Virus record (IMG/VR): IMGVR_UViG_3300000063_000006
Location: 1 to 22,817 of that record
DNA: 22,817 nt
From: a virus
Reading direction: 5' to 3' (one strand)
In this document: piece by piece, positions 14,099 to 21,589 of the stretch
Layout of the letters: every line of letters starts with the position of its first letter
Numbering within the stretch: the first letter of the stretch is position 1
Position numbers and translations under genes: made by a program
The notes under the pieces: generated by a model
Database searches by the model: none
Told to the model about the DNA's origin: nothing
What the model saw: only the letters and a program-made list of their open reading frames with translations

Positions 14099-16119
14099 CG
14101 TTTGGTTCTCCGGGTGCCGGTCGCGGCCACCCATTCGATATTGTCGATATCGGCATAGGTGGCGTCCTCGATCTCCAGACGCAAATGCCAGTAACGGGAG
14201 GACACGCCTTTAGCGGGATCAATTCGGGCTTCTGAGCTGTCGCGCTGGATCAGCCGGTATTTGATTTCGCGACCGGTGTCGTCCTTCAGTTTTGCGATCG
14301 TGCGACCATCACTGGAGATACCGAGAAAGACGTTCTCCAGGCGTTTGGTGCGTGGCGTACCCTGGTCGTCGGCCGCAAAATCAATCAGGCAGGACAGGAG
14401 TTCGCCGTTATCTGTGGCACCGCCGACCTTGTACAGGCCATCTTTCCGGACGCCATAAAGGTCCTGGCCGACATTGCAGAAACTGGTGAAACCAAAGCCG
14501 CTGTAGCGGGTAACCGCGCCCGTGGCGATGTTGGTGGCATACTGGATCAGGTCTTGCCTGGCCTGGCTGAGATCATCACCCAAGCCGAGGCCGCTACTGA
14601 TGAGCAGTTCCAGCAGGAACGTGGCGCTGGCTTGGCCGCCGATGCCCAAAGACTCGGCTAAATCCTCCTGAAACACGAACACCAGTTCTATGGTGTCGCC
14701 AATGCCAACGCCCTCCGCAATCATCATGAACACGGTGGGCTGGAAGAAATAATCGTCGGCGAAAGTCAGCCCGGTTGCTGTATTGATCTGACTGGTGACC
14801 GTAACGACAATCCCGTCGGAAACGAAGGGCGGCAGCTTCACCCTGCCTTCGCCGTATATGCCTTGGGAACCGCGCAACAGAACCGGCATGTTCATTTGTC
14901 CGCCGCCAATACCGCCCGTCTTGCTGTCGCCTTGGACGTAGAACGGTAAGCCGACTTGTCCACCTCCGACGTTTACAGTGGGGAAGCCGCCATATGCATC
15001 GACCGTGAGAGCTGGCAGCGTAGCCCGGCCTTGTGCATAAGCTCTGCTGGAGCCCGCAACCAAGATGCCGAATTTCGCAGAGCCTGTAGTCTGTCCACGG
15101 TCAAACCCACGAACACCAATGGCAATTGCCCCGGACAAGGACTGAACTATTTCCAGCTCGGCGCTGGAGACAACGCCGACGCGACCGGTACCGCCAAGTG
15201 ATCGGTCCAGGGCCGATGTCTGAATTTGGCCGAGTCCCCTGATGCCGGCGCGAGCACTGCCGCCCAGTAGTGAGGCATCAAGTGAGGCGATGGCGCCAGC
15301 CCGGGCAATACCGCCAAGATCGGTTGCGCTATAGAGCTTTGGCGAATCGACATAATCACCGGCTACATACAACGCAGCCTGCAGAAACTTGGCACCCGTT
15401 GAAGCCTTGGTGCTGACGTATTGCCAGGCGCCGACGGTGTAGACGACATTCGCCCCGCGGCGGCTGATACGGATTCGTGGCTGAGTGATAGGCGATATGC
15501 CAGGCACGACAACCACAACGCTGCCGGACTCCATGATGGAGAATTGTCCTGCACTGGCGTAGATCCCGTGCTCAATTGCGCCAAGGTCGGTTGTGCTGCC
15601 ACCCGCAGCCAGGCCACAAACAACGCCGGTCGGTATTGGAGCAATGACGAATTCGGCTACCACGTTGCCAGCGGCCCCCGCCCGGCTGCGGCCACCACCG
15701 GTCCAGCCTCGCTGATTATCTACGATGTAGGATGCTGCTTTACCTGGTATTTCGGGCACGGCCGGGTCACAGGTCGTAATGTTGGTGGTGACAGTGCGCG
15801 CGTAGTACCACGTCGTGGTAAAGACCGGAGTGGTGGACGCGTGACCATACCTGTCAACCGTCAATACGTAGTTGACGGTCTGATAGATGTAATTGGCCTT
15901 TTTCAGGGTTTTGCTGTCGACGTTTATGTTGGTAACGGCAACAGCAGGGTAGTACCCGTTCTTCCCGTATTCACCGCTAATCGTGTAAGAGCGCTGCGCC
16001 AAGGCGGAGTAGATCGTGGTGACATAAGGTGTGCTGTAGCAGCGCGCTGGAATACCCGGCCGGTAAGGAATCCCCGGCACAAAGGTGGTTCTCGAAAGCT
16101 TGGTCAGCCTATTGGTCAT
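14095..16119 (-). CDS. Tail structural protein with Gly-rich tandem repeats, 674 aa
   Basis: Residues 14-25 (VPGIPYRPGIPA) and 121-126 (VPEIPG) are Pro/Gly motifs that recur in phage tail proteins. A strand-rich region follows (200-255, including ITQPRIRISRRGANVVYTVG). Between 268 and 351 a unit beginning LGGIARAG, LGGSARAG, LGGTGRVG recurs. From 362 to 432 a second family of four units has the form GGGQVGLPFY, with Pro at 369, 392, 412 and 430. The C-terminal 150 residues (ATNIATGAVTRYSGFGF, then SSRYWHLRLEIED) form a separate domain found at the end of similar phage proteins. GGAG lies just before the ATG. It is a tail component, probably with an elongated repeat domain; the fold is inferred. 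Confidence 0.75.
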   Translation of the reverse strand: MTNRLTKLSRTTFVPGIPYRPGIPARCYSTPYVTTIYSALAQRSYTISGEYGKNGYYPAVAVTNINVDSKTLKKANYIYQTVNYVLTVDRYGHASTTPVFTTTWYYARTVTTNITTCDPAVPEIPGKAASYIVDNQRGWTGGGRSRAGAAGNVVAEFVIAPIPTGVVCGLAAGGSTTDLGAIEHGIYASAGQFSIMESGSVVVVVPGISPITQPRIRISRRGANVVYTVGAWQYVSTKASTGAKFLQAALYVAGDYVDSPKLYSATDLGGIARAGAIASLDASLLGGSARAGIRGLGQIQTSALDRSLGGTGRVGVVSSAELEIVQSLSGAIAIGVRGFDRGQTTGSAKFGILVAGSSRAYAQGRATLPALTVDAYGGFPTVNVGGGQVGLPFYVQGDSKTGGIGGGQMNMPVLLRGSQGIYGEGRVKLPPFVSDGIVVTVTSQINTATGLTFADDYFFQPTVFMMIAEGVGIGDTIELVFVFQEDLAESLGIGGQASATFLLELLISSGLGLGDDLSQARQDLIQYATNIATGAVTRYSGFGFTSFCNVGQDLYGVRKDGLYKVGGATDNGELLSCLIDFAADDQGTPRTKRLENVFLGISSDGRTIAKLKDDTGREIKYRLIQRDSSEARIDPAKGVSSRYWHLRLEIEDATYADIDNIEWVAATGTRRTKR

Positions 16120-16134
16120 GCTCCCGCTCCAGGG

Positions 16135-16581
16135 TTATACCGAGGCAGGGATGGCGACCACGAAGTAATCCAGGGTTTGAATCGCTCCCTCAACCAGATC
16201 TACGCTCGAAAGGTTGATGTCCGCGCCGATCACAGCCAGGCGGCCCTGCATGCGGACCCCAGTGGTGCTTGCGGAGCCATCATCCGACGGCAGCTGTATC
16301 GACCACCATGCAGCAGTCCCCGTCGCCACGTTGGCCCCACTCCATACCTGAGAGCTGGATTTGGCCAGAATGCCGCTCGCTGAAGTCGCCTCCCAATTCA
16401 GAGCGCCGCCAGCCCCTGCATCTGAGATGGTGCAGAGCAGGACCGCATCGACGGGTAACACCGCATCGGCGGAGGCAGGCAATGAGCCGGCGTAAAAGTT
16501 GAGGATGCAATTCGCCAGCGCTGTCTTGAACGGCGCTACGGTCATGATCGCGTCACGCAGGCCGGTGCTGAGTTGAGCCAT
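16135..16581 (-). CDS. Small tail protein, 148 aa
   Basis: The first residues (LSTGLRDAIMTV...LANCILNFYAGSLPASADA) match a pattern I know from small phage tail proteins, where a short helix leads into a strand and a PASAD loop. Later parts fit the same family: WWSIQLPSDD, then RMQGRLAVIGADINLSSVDL and a hydrophobic end. It is encoded between two proteins of similar size and style and begins in a TAATG overlap with the upstream stop. A structural role in the tail is likely; the precise place is unknown. Confidence 0.75.
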   Translation of the reverse strand: MAQLSTGLRDAIMTVAPFKTALANCILNFYAGSLPASADAVLPVDAVLLCTISDAGAGGALNWEATSASGILAKSSSQVWSGANVATGTAAWWSIQLPSDDGSASTTGVRMQGRLAVIGADINLSSVDLVEGAIQTLDYFVVAIPASV

Positions 16582-16958
16582 TAGGAAATCACTCCTTTAA
16601 CAATCAGTTCGCCGATCGGGAAGCGCGCTACGCCGCCGACAGAAAGAACCTTGGATGAACTGAGGGGGACGGTCAGCAGGCAGTTGCCAGCGGTGGCCGC
16701 ATCCCACAGGCTGAAGTAATACAGCGTGGTGCCTGCCGCCAGCGCCGGAAAGGCCACCTCGGCGCTGTTGCTGATCTGATAAACGTTGTCGCCGTCACCA
16801 TCGCTCGGCGACGTCAACGTCACGGCTTCGCGGACGTAGTTGGCATCCGCCAGTTGATTGCCTGCGCCAGTCGGACCGGGGTCGCCTGTGTGCAAGGCGA
16901 CATAGCTGCCGGTGAGAAGCCCGAGCACCTGCGCCTGAAAATAGGATGTCATGCCCAT
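16581..16958 (-). CDS. Small tail protein, 125 aa
   Basis: The start (VLGLLTGSYVALHTGDPGPTG) fits a family of short phage tail proteins that begin with a hydrophobic strand and the ALHT-DPG pattern. YVREAVTL and YFSLWDAATAGNCLLTVPL follow at the expected places. GAGG lies about 9 bases before the first ATG. A second ATG two codons downstream is possible. It lies in a run of three similar small genes after the propeller-type protein and is probably part of the tail tip or spike base. Confidence 0.75.
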   Translation of the reverse strand: MGMTSYFQAQVLGLLTGSYVALHTGDPGPTGAGNQLADANYVREAVTLTSPSDGDGDNVYQISNSAEVAFPALAAGTTLYYFSLWDAATAGNCLLTVPLSSSKVLSVGGVARFPIGELIVKGVIS

Positions 16959-16968
16959 GTGGATTGCC

Positions 16969-17505
16969 TCAGTTGGTCGAGACGAGCGTGATCGCTACGC
17001 CCAGTTGCCCGGTGTAGCCAGCATCGATCTGGCGTGGAGTTGGAAAGCGCGCAATGGAAAGCAGCGTTCCGGTATTGCCGCCCTTGATGCTGGAGCTCAC
17101 CAGGAAGGCGCCATATAGCGTCTTGCTCGATGTGAACGAGAACGAGGCTCGGTTTGCAACGTTGCTGATCACCGCCGTGCCGTCATAGGTTTTTTCCCAT
17201 TCAGGTCGCGTAGCCTGGCTATATGCAGTCGTCTCGCCCGCACCGCCCGGAAGATCAGCGGCAGTCGTGCCGGCACCCGGCACGAAATTTCCTTCGAACA
17301 TGCCTACGTACCAATTGGAAATCGGCCCTATGGCACCCAACATCGAGACGTTGGCGAAGTAATCGACGCCTTGCTGCGGAATGCGATTAGGCGCTTCGGT
17401 CCATTCATCGTGAACAACCAGGTCGCCGTCTGGCGTCCAGATGTCCAGCGTGTAGATGAAGCCCCTTTTGATCAGTTCTTCGTGAATCGCGGCTGGGCGG
17501 CTCAT
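16969..17505 (-). CDS. Small tail protein, 178 aa
   Basis: The protein includes NRIPQQGVDYFANVSMLGAI followed by SNWYVGMFEGNFVP, a combination I recognise from a family of phage structural proteins usually found after the connector genes. The rest is strand-rich with Thr/Ser/Gly (RASFSFTSSKTLYGAFLVSS). The start is in an ATGA overlap with the propeller-type gene. The N-terminal 30 residues (EELIKRGFIYTLDIWTPDGD) look like a small docking region. Structural role likely; the exact location in the particle is inferred from gene order only. Confidence 0.75.
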   Translation of the reverse strand: MSRPAAIHEELIKRGFIYTLDIWTPDGDLVVHDEWTEAPNRIPQQGVDYFANVSMLGAIGPISNWYVGMFEGNFVPGAGTTAADLPGGAGETTAYSQATRPEWEKTYDGTAVISNVANRASFSFTSSKTLYGAFLVSSSIKGGNTGTLLSIARFPTPRQIDAGYTGQLGVAITLVSTN

Positions 17506-18701
17506 GTCGGTTCAATCTCCAGATCGTAATAGTCGCTGGCTGCCAGCGGATTGGGGCCTTGCCGGCCGCGCATGGTGGTTACAACCATCTGGTTGCCGTT
17601 ATGTTCGAAAACGCCTGAGGCGCCCTCTGTTGCGAGTTCGGGGACGAAGTTGGCCTGGCTGAGCAGCGTCACGCTGCCATCGAGCGCGCCAACAGCGAGA
17701 CCGTAAGGGGTCATCCAGGCCGCGCGGCCGTCAGGCAACACTGATGCTGTTCCCGCGACGCCGCCGTATTCAGCCACATTGCGGCGCACGACCTGATCAA
17801 CCTCCGGAGACTGGAGAAAATAGGTTTTGTCCGCGCACACGAATGCGCCGCCCTCGACCTCGACAACCAGGTCAATAGGTGCGGCGAACTGAAAGAAGCA
17901 TTTCGAGGCGTTGAGCAGGTGCGGACTCATCGGCAGCGTGTACCAAAGCGTCGACCCGTCTGCGATGAGCAATACGGCGTTCAAGGCCGCAACGTGGTCA
18001 CCACCGACTGGCTCGCGCAGGTTGAGCGTGTCCAGCCGGGCCGTATCGTCGCGTAGCAGGTTGGCAATGTAATCGTCGGTGCCTTCGTACTGCAGGTAGA
18101 GGTTTTCGCCGCTGGCAGAGCTCAGGTACAGGCGCTGGCTGTATCCCGCCAGCAGATCTGGAGCCAAAAACACCAGCGCCGACGCATCGGGCACAGTGAT
18201 CTGGATCGGATTGATCGAGCCGCCCTCTTCACCCTGGGCATTCACCAACGTCACCGCCGCCTGATAGGTGCCCGCCGGCAGACCACCACCAACAATGATC
18301 GGCACGGGCTGAACGGTTACAGTCGGCACGCCCCATGGACGCAGCGTCGAGCCGTCAAATCGAAGCAACTCGGTACCGGTGCAGACGAACAACTCTTCGT
18401 TGAGCAGTGCGCCAGCGAAGCACCCGGCGCTGGCGATCTGCGCGAGGGTTTCGACTGTATTGGTAATGGTGTCGAAGCACTTTAGCGCAGGACCGTCAGC
18501 GAACAGCACTTTGTTGCCAACTGACAGCGCGCCACGGGCATCGGCGGCCGGACAAAGTTGAGTGAAGCCGGAACGCAGGCCGAGTACACCACCCACCAGC
18601 GGGTCGAGGTTCACCAGGTTGCGGACGAACCCATCGGGCATTTCGCGGAAGTTCGCCCGGTTGTTGATGCCGCCCGGCCAGCCATGGACTTCTTCATCCA
18701 T
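17502..18701 (-). CDS. Propeller-type tail/head-closure protein, 399 aa
   Basis: After a short start (MDEEVHGWPGGINNRANF) the sequence shows repeats of strand-turn-strand character: GNKVLFADGPALKCFD, NEELFVCTGTELLRFDG, AVLLIADGSTLWYTL, GAFVCADKTYFLQS, GRAAWMTPYGLAVGALDG. These blade-like units suggest a beta-propeller, as in head-closure/tail accessory proteins of the P22 gp10 kind. An upstream TTG (18731) is in frame, but the ATG at 18701 makes a TAATG overlap with the adaptor stop and has GGAG 9 bases before it. The position directly after the adaptor-like gene supports a role in sealing or extending the portal channel. The family assignment is by layout, not by residue identity. Confidence 0.75.
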   Translation of the reverse strand: MDEEVHGWPGGINNRANFREMPDGFVRNLVNLDPLVGGVLGLRSGFTQLCPAADARGALSVGNKVLFADGPALKCFDTITNTVETLAQIASAGCFAGALLNEELFVCTGTELLRFDGSTLRPWGVPTVTVQPVPIIVGGGLPAGTYQAAVTLVNAQGEEGGSINPIQITVPDASALVFLAPDLLAGYSQRLYLSSASGENLYLQYEGTDDYIANLLRDDTARLDTLNLREPVGGDHVAALNAVLLIADGSTLWYTLPMSPHLLNASKCFFQFAAPIDLVVEVEGGAFVCADKTYFLQSPEVDQVVRRNVAEYGGVAGTASVLPDGRAAWMTPYGLAVGALDGSVTLLSQANFVPELATEGASGVFEHNGNQMVVTTMRGRQGPNPLAASDYYDLEIEPT

Positions 18702-19363
18702 TACCAGTTGCTCCGGATTGGCCGAGTGCAATCGCCGCGACGCAGAATGGCCTGCTCGCGGACGGTCTGACAGGCGTTCTCAAAGTTCTGCAAGTGTTCG
18801 TCAGAACTGGCTTTGTTGAAGGTCTCGGCGTCGTTTACGCGATAGGCCTTGTAAGCGATGTAGGGCAGTAGGTGCCGGACGTCGTGCGGGAGCAGATCGG
18901 GCACCCTGTCGCACTTTTCGAGGTCTTTCACCGGTCGGCGTACAACCCGCAACCGGAGCTCACCAGCGGCAGCCGGTTTTGGATGAAGTCGGAGTTGGCC
19001 AGCGCCATCAAAATGAAAGTGGGAAGAACATCCGCTGTAGGCGAGCCAATATCCGCCGCGATATCCATTGCCGAAGCTGGCGGGGTTTCGCGACAGGTGG
19101 CAATGCGGCTGGCCTTCAATCCAGGCATCAATCACGTCGATGATGCAGGGATCCAGCACAAACCGGTCTTCGCCGACGCCGTACGGCACAAGCGTCACCG
19201 TGCTCTCGTCGTCGTAGATGCTCATCGATCGCTCGGCAAGCTCTGTCAGCGCCTCATTGGTCCAGCGCACCAACTGATCGTCAGACCAGAAATACGGCGC
19301 GACGGTGTCCTTCTCGTCTTCACGAAAGGCCTTGATGAGGTCGCTGACAGTCTTGTAGGCCAT
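18701..19363 (-). CDS. Head-tail connector (adaptor)-like protein, 220 aa
   Basis: The N-terminal helical region contains YFWSDDQLVRWTNEALTELA (24-43), the pattern of head-to-tail adaptors that bind under the portal. A strand-rich middle follows (STVTLVPYGVGEDRFVL), then a helical C-terminus (DVRHLLPYIAYKAYRVND, NFENACQTVREQAI). Length and layout fit the usual podovirus adaptor. It follows the 129-residue protein after a three-base gap, without a strong Shine-Dalgarno, so it may depend on coupling. It precedes the propeller-type protein by a TAATG overlap, the expected order adaptor then head-closure. Confidence 0.75.
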   Translation of the reverse strand: MAYKTVSDLIKAFREDEKDTVAPYFWSDDQLVRWTNEALTELAERSMSIYDDESTVTLVPYGVGEDRFVLDPCIIDVIDAWIEGQPHCHLSRNPASFGNGYRGGYWLAYSGCSSHFHFDGAGQLRLHPKPAAAGELRLRVVRRPVKDLEKCDRVPDLLPHDVRHLLPYIAYKAYRVNDAETFNKASSDEHLQNFENACQTVREQAILRRGDCTRPIRSNW

Positions 19364-19366
19364 GAC

Positions 19367-19756
19367 TTATGCCAAAGACTTTTCGAAGGTGTCGAAAGCG
19401 GCGTCCAGCTCGGTCTTGGTCACGCCGAAGCCTGCCTCTTTCTTCACGGCAGCCAGTTTCGGACGGCCGTTGGCGTCGACCTCATCGGAGTCATTGCGGT
19501 CGATGACAGCTTCGAGGGCCTTGAGGATCAGCTTTGACTTCGCGTTGCTGGTGTCTTCTTCCTCTTCCTCGGTTTCAACACCGACGACGGTGCAACCAGC
19601 AGAGAACGCATCTTTTCGAAATTTGACCGGTACCGGAGTGCCAGCCAGACCGTCGAGAGGGTTGGTCCGGTGAATGCACAAGCTGTGGCTCGACAGGTTC
19701 ACCAAAGAAAAGTTGTTCAGGCCCGAAGGCGGGTTCATGCGGAAATCATCAGACAT
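19367..19756 (-). CDS. Small head-module protein with acidic run, 129 aa
   Basis: The protein is in two parts: a strand-rich first half (SLVNLSSHSLCIHR, TPVPVKFRKDAF) and a helical second half, divided by five glutamates in a row (63-67) encoded by a GAA/GAG run. The last part (NGRPKLAAVKKEAGFGVTKT) resembles a short helix-turn-helix-like module seen in other small phage head proteins. It lies between the probable head-surface protein and the adaptor. I do not know the precise function; a capsid-associated or connector role fits its place. AAGGGGC is found about 7 bases before the ATG. Confidence 0.7.
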   Translation of the reverse strand: MSDDFRMNPPSGLNNFSLVNLSSHSLCIHRTNPLDGLAGTPVPVKFRKDAFSAGCTVVGVETEEEEEDTSNAKSKLILKALEAVIDRNDSDEVDANGRPKLAAVKKEAGFGVTKTELDAAFDTFEKSLA

Positions 19757-19780
19757 GGTTTGCCCCTTTATTGCAGGTTT

Positions 19781-19798
19781 GCCCCGGCGAACCGGGGC
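19781..19798 (-). promoter_or_regulatory. Strong hairpin with a UUCG loop
   Basis: A perfect 7-base GC-rich stem (GCCCCGG, CCGGGGC) with a four-base loop, read as TTCG on the minus strand. It sits 10 bases after the stop of the 131-residue gene and before the next ATG. There is no T-run in the direction of transcription, so it is an mRNA-end stabiliser, attenuator or weak terminator rather than a classic terminator. It could raise the amount of capsid mRNA relative to downstream genes. Confidence 0.55.
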
Positions 19799-19807
19799 GT
19801 TTCTGGG

Positions 19808-20203
19808 TTAGTCGCAGATCTCGTCGGCCTTACGCTCGACTACGTACTGGTAATACAGGCGCGCCTGTCCAGCAGTTGCGGCCGTGCCGGTCTGGGCGAA
19901 GGTCGCGAGCAGTTGACTGGCTGCGGACGTGGTGAAGCCAGTTGCGTTGGCCAGCGCCTTGCGCCCGGTCGTTTTCAGATCGATCGTGGTGCCGTAGCGA
20001 GTGGCCAGCGCGGCATCACCAACGCTGAGGGTCGCGGTGGTGACCGAGTTGAAAGCAACCTTCACGTCGATCCACGCGTGAGTGATGGTTGCGCCTTGCG
20101 GCAAAGCAGCGACATTGATTGCCGCTGCTGCCGCGAAGTCCGCCGGCACCAGGTCTTGATAGCCGACCAGGGGCCATTGGCGTTCGTAACCGAAGGTATT
20201 CAT
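19808..20203 (-). CDS. Probable head-surface/decoration protein, 131 aa
   Basis: It begins MNTFGYERQWPLVGYQDL and has a strand-rich body (ATITHAWIDVKVAFNSVTTA, GQARLYYQYVVERKA), with an invariant-looking GDAALATRY. Proteins with this FGYxRQxPLxGYQD start occur next to N4-type capsid genes in several phages. The place directly after the major capsid gene, ten bases from its stop with AAGGAG in between, is where decoration or cement proteins are usually encoded. I infer a head-surface role from that; no direct evidence of binding is in the sequence. Confidence 0.75.
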   Translation of the reverse strand: MNTFGYERQWPLVGYQDLVPADFAAAAAINVAALPQGATITHAWIDVKVAFNSVTTATLSVGDAALATRYGTTIDLKTTGRKALANATGFTTSAASQLLATFAQTGTAATAGQARLYYQYVVERKADEICD

Positions 20204-20212
20204 GAGCGCTCC

Positions 20213-21331
20213 TTACTGGCCGGAGTTCGGCAGGTAGTGGTCAATAGCAATGACGCCAAAGTCTTCAACCGACTTGTCGTAGATGCTGTAGAACTTGGGT
20301 TTGACGAAGCCCACGAACCGGTCGATGGAAATGCCCATCTTGGTGTCGTAGTCGAAGAGTTTTTCAACCCACGGGCTGCCGTCCTGCTCGATGTCCGCAA
20401 AGCCCAGGGCTTGAGCACCGAGAATCAGCGTGCGGGTACCGTTGACCAGCCCACCCGCGCCCCACTTCGCGCCAGCAGCCGCGCCAGTGGTACTGAACAC
20501 CATGTTGGATTCATGGATGATTGCGCCGTCCACCGTGATGGTGGCGCCGGTGAACCATGGGTTTTGGTCGCCTCGCACGCCTGCGTTGGTCAAGCCGTTC
20601 TGCCACAGCGGATCCATTTTCAGGGCCGCCAGGGTGCCGGGCTGAACCAACACGACGTAATACTTCTTGCCGTTGGCCGTAACCGGGCGGATGCGGTGGG
20701 TTTTGGCGTAGGCGATTGCATCCACAATCATTTTGTACTTCGGCAGACCGGCCGAAGTGATCGTGGTGTTGTCGCCCGGGACCAGATTAGAACCGTCCCA
20801 AGTCAGATACCGCTTCGGCGAGGGGGCACTCACATCGGCGGCAAAAGCCAGAGTTGGGAACGGTGAATTGGTACGGGCACTGCCATCAGTGTTGAAGCTG
20901 TAGGCGATGCCAGAAAGAGTGAGAATTGCGAGTTCGTCGACGCGGTTTGCCAGCCAGAAGGCCAGACGATCCTTCGCCATGCGGCGGAAGTCGATCACGG
21001 ACTTCTGATTGGAGAGCTTGCCCTTGTCGCGCACCTGGTTGGAGATCAAGTCGATCTCGATTTTCTGCCACGAAGAGGTCATTTCCTCTTCGTTGCCTTC
21101 GCGCCAGTTGTCACCGGTCACGCCGTCGCCGACAAGGTCAGCAACCATGGACATCAGCGCCTCAGTACCTTTCTCGGTCTGGGTCAGCTCGGTGATGTGC
21201 TGGATAACAGCAGCTGCGCCGTCACCCAGAAATTTGTTGAGGAACATGTCGTCGCGAGCGGCGGTCCAGACTTTCTTGGACCAATAGACCTTTTGTTGCG
21301 GCTGCAGGGCCGCAAAGTTGGTAACTGCCAT
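20213..21331 (-). CDS. Major capsid protein, N4-gp56 type, 372 aa
   Basis: This is recognisable as the N4-gp56 family of major capsid proteins: AVTNFAALQPQQKVYWSKKV at the start, GDGVTGDNWREGNEEEM (68-84), IEIDLISNQVRDKGKLSNQ (91-109), and DRLAFWLANRVDELAILTLS (121-140). It builds the icosahedral head shell. The open frame extends to 21379, but the ATG at 21331 is preceded by AGGA at 8 bases or so, and its N-terminus fits the family; the upstream 16 codons do not. The gap before it (21332-21588) carries motif copy 4. The scaffold-like gene lies upstream and a decoration-like gene ten bases downstream. Confidence 0.9.
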   Translation of the reverse strand: MAVTNFAALQPQQKVYWSKKVWTAARDDMFLNKFLGDGAAAVIQHITELTQTEKGTEALMSMVADLVGDGVTGDNWREGNEEEMTSSWQKIEIDLISNQVRDKGKLSNQKSVIDFRRMAKDRLAFWLANRVDELAILTLSGIAYSFNTDGSARTNSPFPTLAFAADVSAPSPKRYLTWDGSNLVPGDNTTITSAGLPKYKMIVDAIAYAKTHRIRPVTANGKKYYVVLVQPGTLAALKMDPLWQNGLTNAGVRGDQNPWFTGATITVDGAIIHESNMVFSTTGAAAGAKWGAGGLVNGTRTLILGAQALGFADIEQDGSPWVEKLFDYDTKMGISIDRFVGFVKPKFYSIYDKSVEDFGVIAIDHYLPNSGQ

Positions 21332-21431
21332 GAGGGCATTCCTGTGTGGGTGGCTTCGTGGTTCCGGGTATGTCGCCACCCAAGCGAGGACAGGATTTAG
21401 GCGCTCCTGAGACGCTTCTTACGGTTCAGCT

Positions 21432-21530
21432 TTACGCCCTGATGGCGAGGACACCTACTCGGCGAGCGAGCATCTGGCCGATGCGGGGCTTGTTGCGTTC
21501 TGTCTGATGCTGGACCAGGCAGATGTGCAC
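21432..21530 (-). CDS. Possible short ORF before the capsid gene, 32 aa
   Basis: In the 257-base gap between scaffold and capsid genes there is a GTG-started ORF encoding a basic peptide that ends in RRVGVLAIRA. AAGGAA lies directly before the GTG, closer than usual. Just after its stop another frame reads VKLNRKKRLRSA before a second stop, so a basic tail could be joined by a frameshift or a sequence error. Nothing here is recognised. It may be a leader or a chance ORF. Confidence 0.2.
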   Translation of the reverse strand: MHICLVQHQTERNKPRIGQMLARRVGVLAIRA

Positions 21531-21564
21531 TTCCTTGTGCGGCGATGGCCTACGAACTCAAACT

Positions 21565-21589
21565 TATGTGACTGAATCGGGCCGTCAAC
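21565..21589 (-). promoter_or_regulatory. Recurring intergenic motif, copy 4 (putative phage promoter)
   Basis: Minus strand GTTGAC, 5 bases, then GATTCAGTCACATA (core 21565-21577). It lies directly after the scaffold gene stop and about 234 bases before the major capsid ATG. The 25-base layout is identical to copy 3. A promoter here would separate high capsid expression from the upstream head genes. Confidence 0.65.

Noticed and set aside
15421-16383. Open frame of 320 codons on the plus strand
   Set aside because: It is antisense to the repeat-rich tail protein and a small tail gene. Its product is Arg/Gly/Asp-rich with no domain.
19670-20866. Open frame of 398 codons on the plus strand opposite the capsid genes
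   Set aside because: It is antisense to the major capsid and decoration-like genes. Long shadow frames are expected in GC-rich phage DNA and it has no convincing ribosome site.
21332-21379. Sixteen extra codons at the start of the major capsid protein
   Set aside because: The Arg/Pro/His-rich extension does not fit the family N-terminus, and the ATG at 21331 has its own ribosome site.
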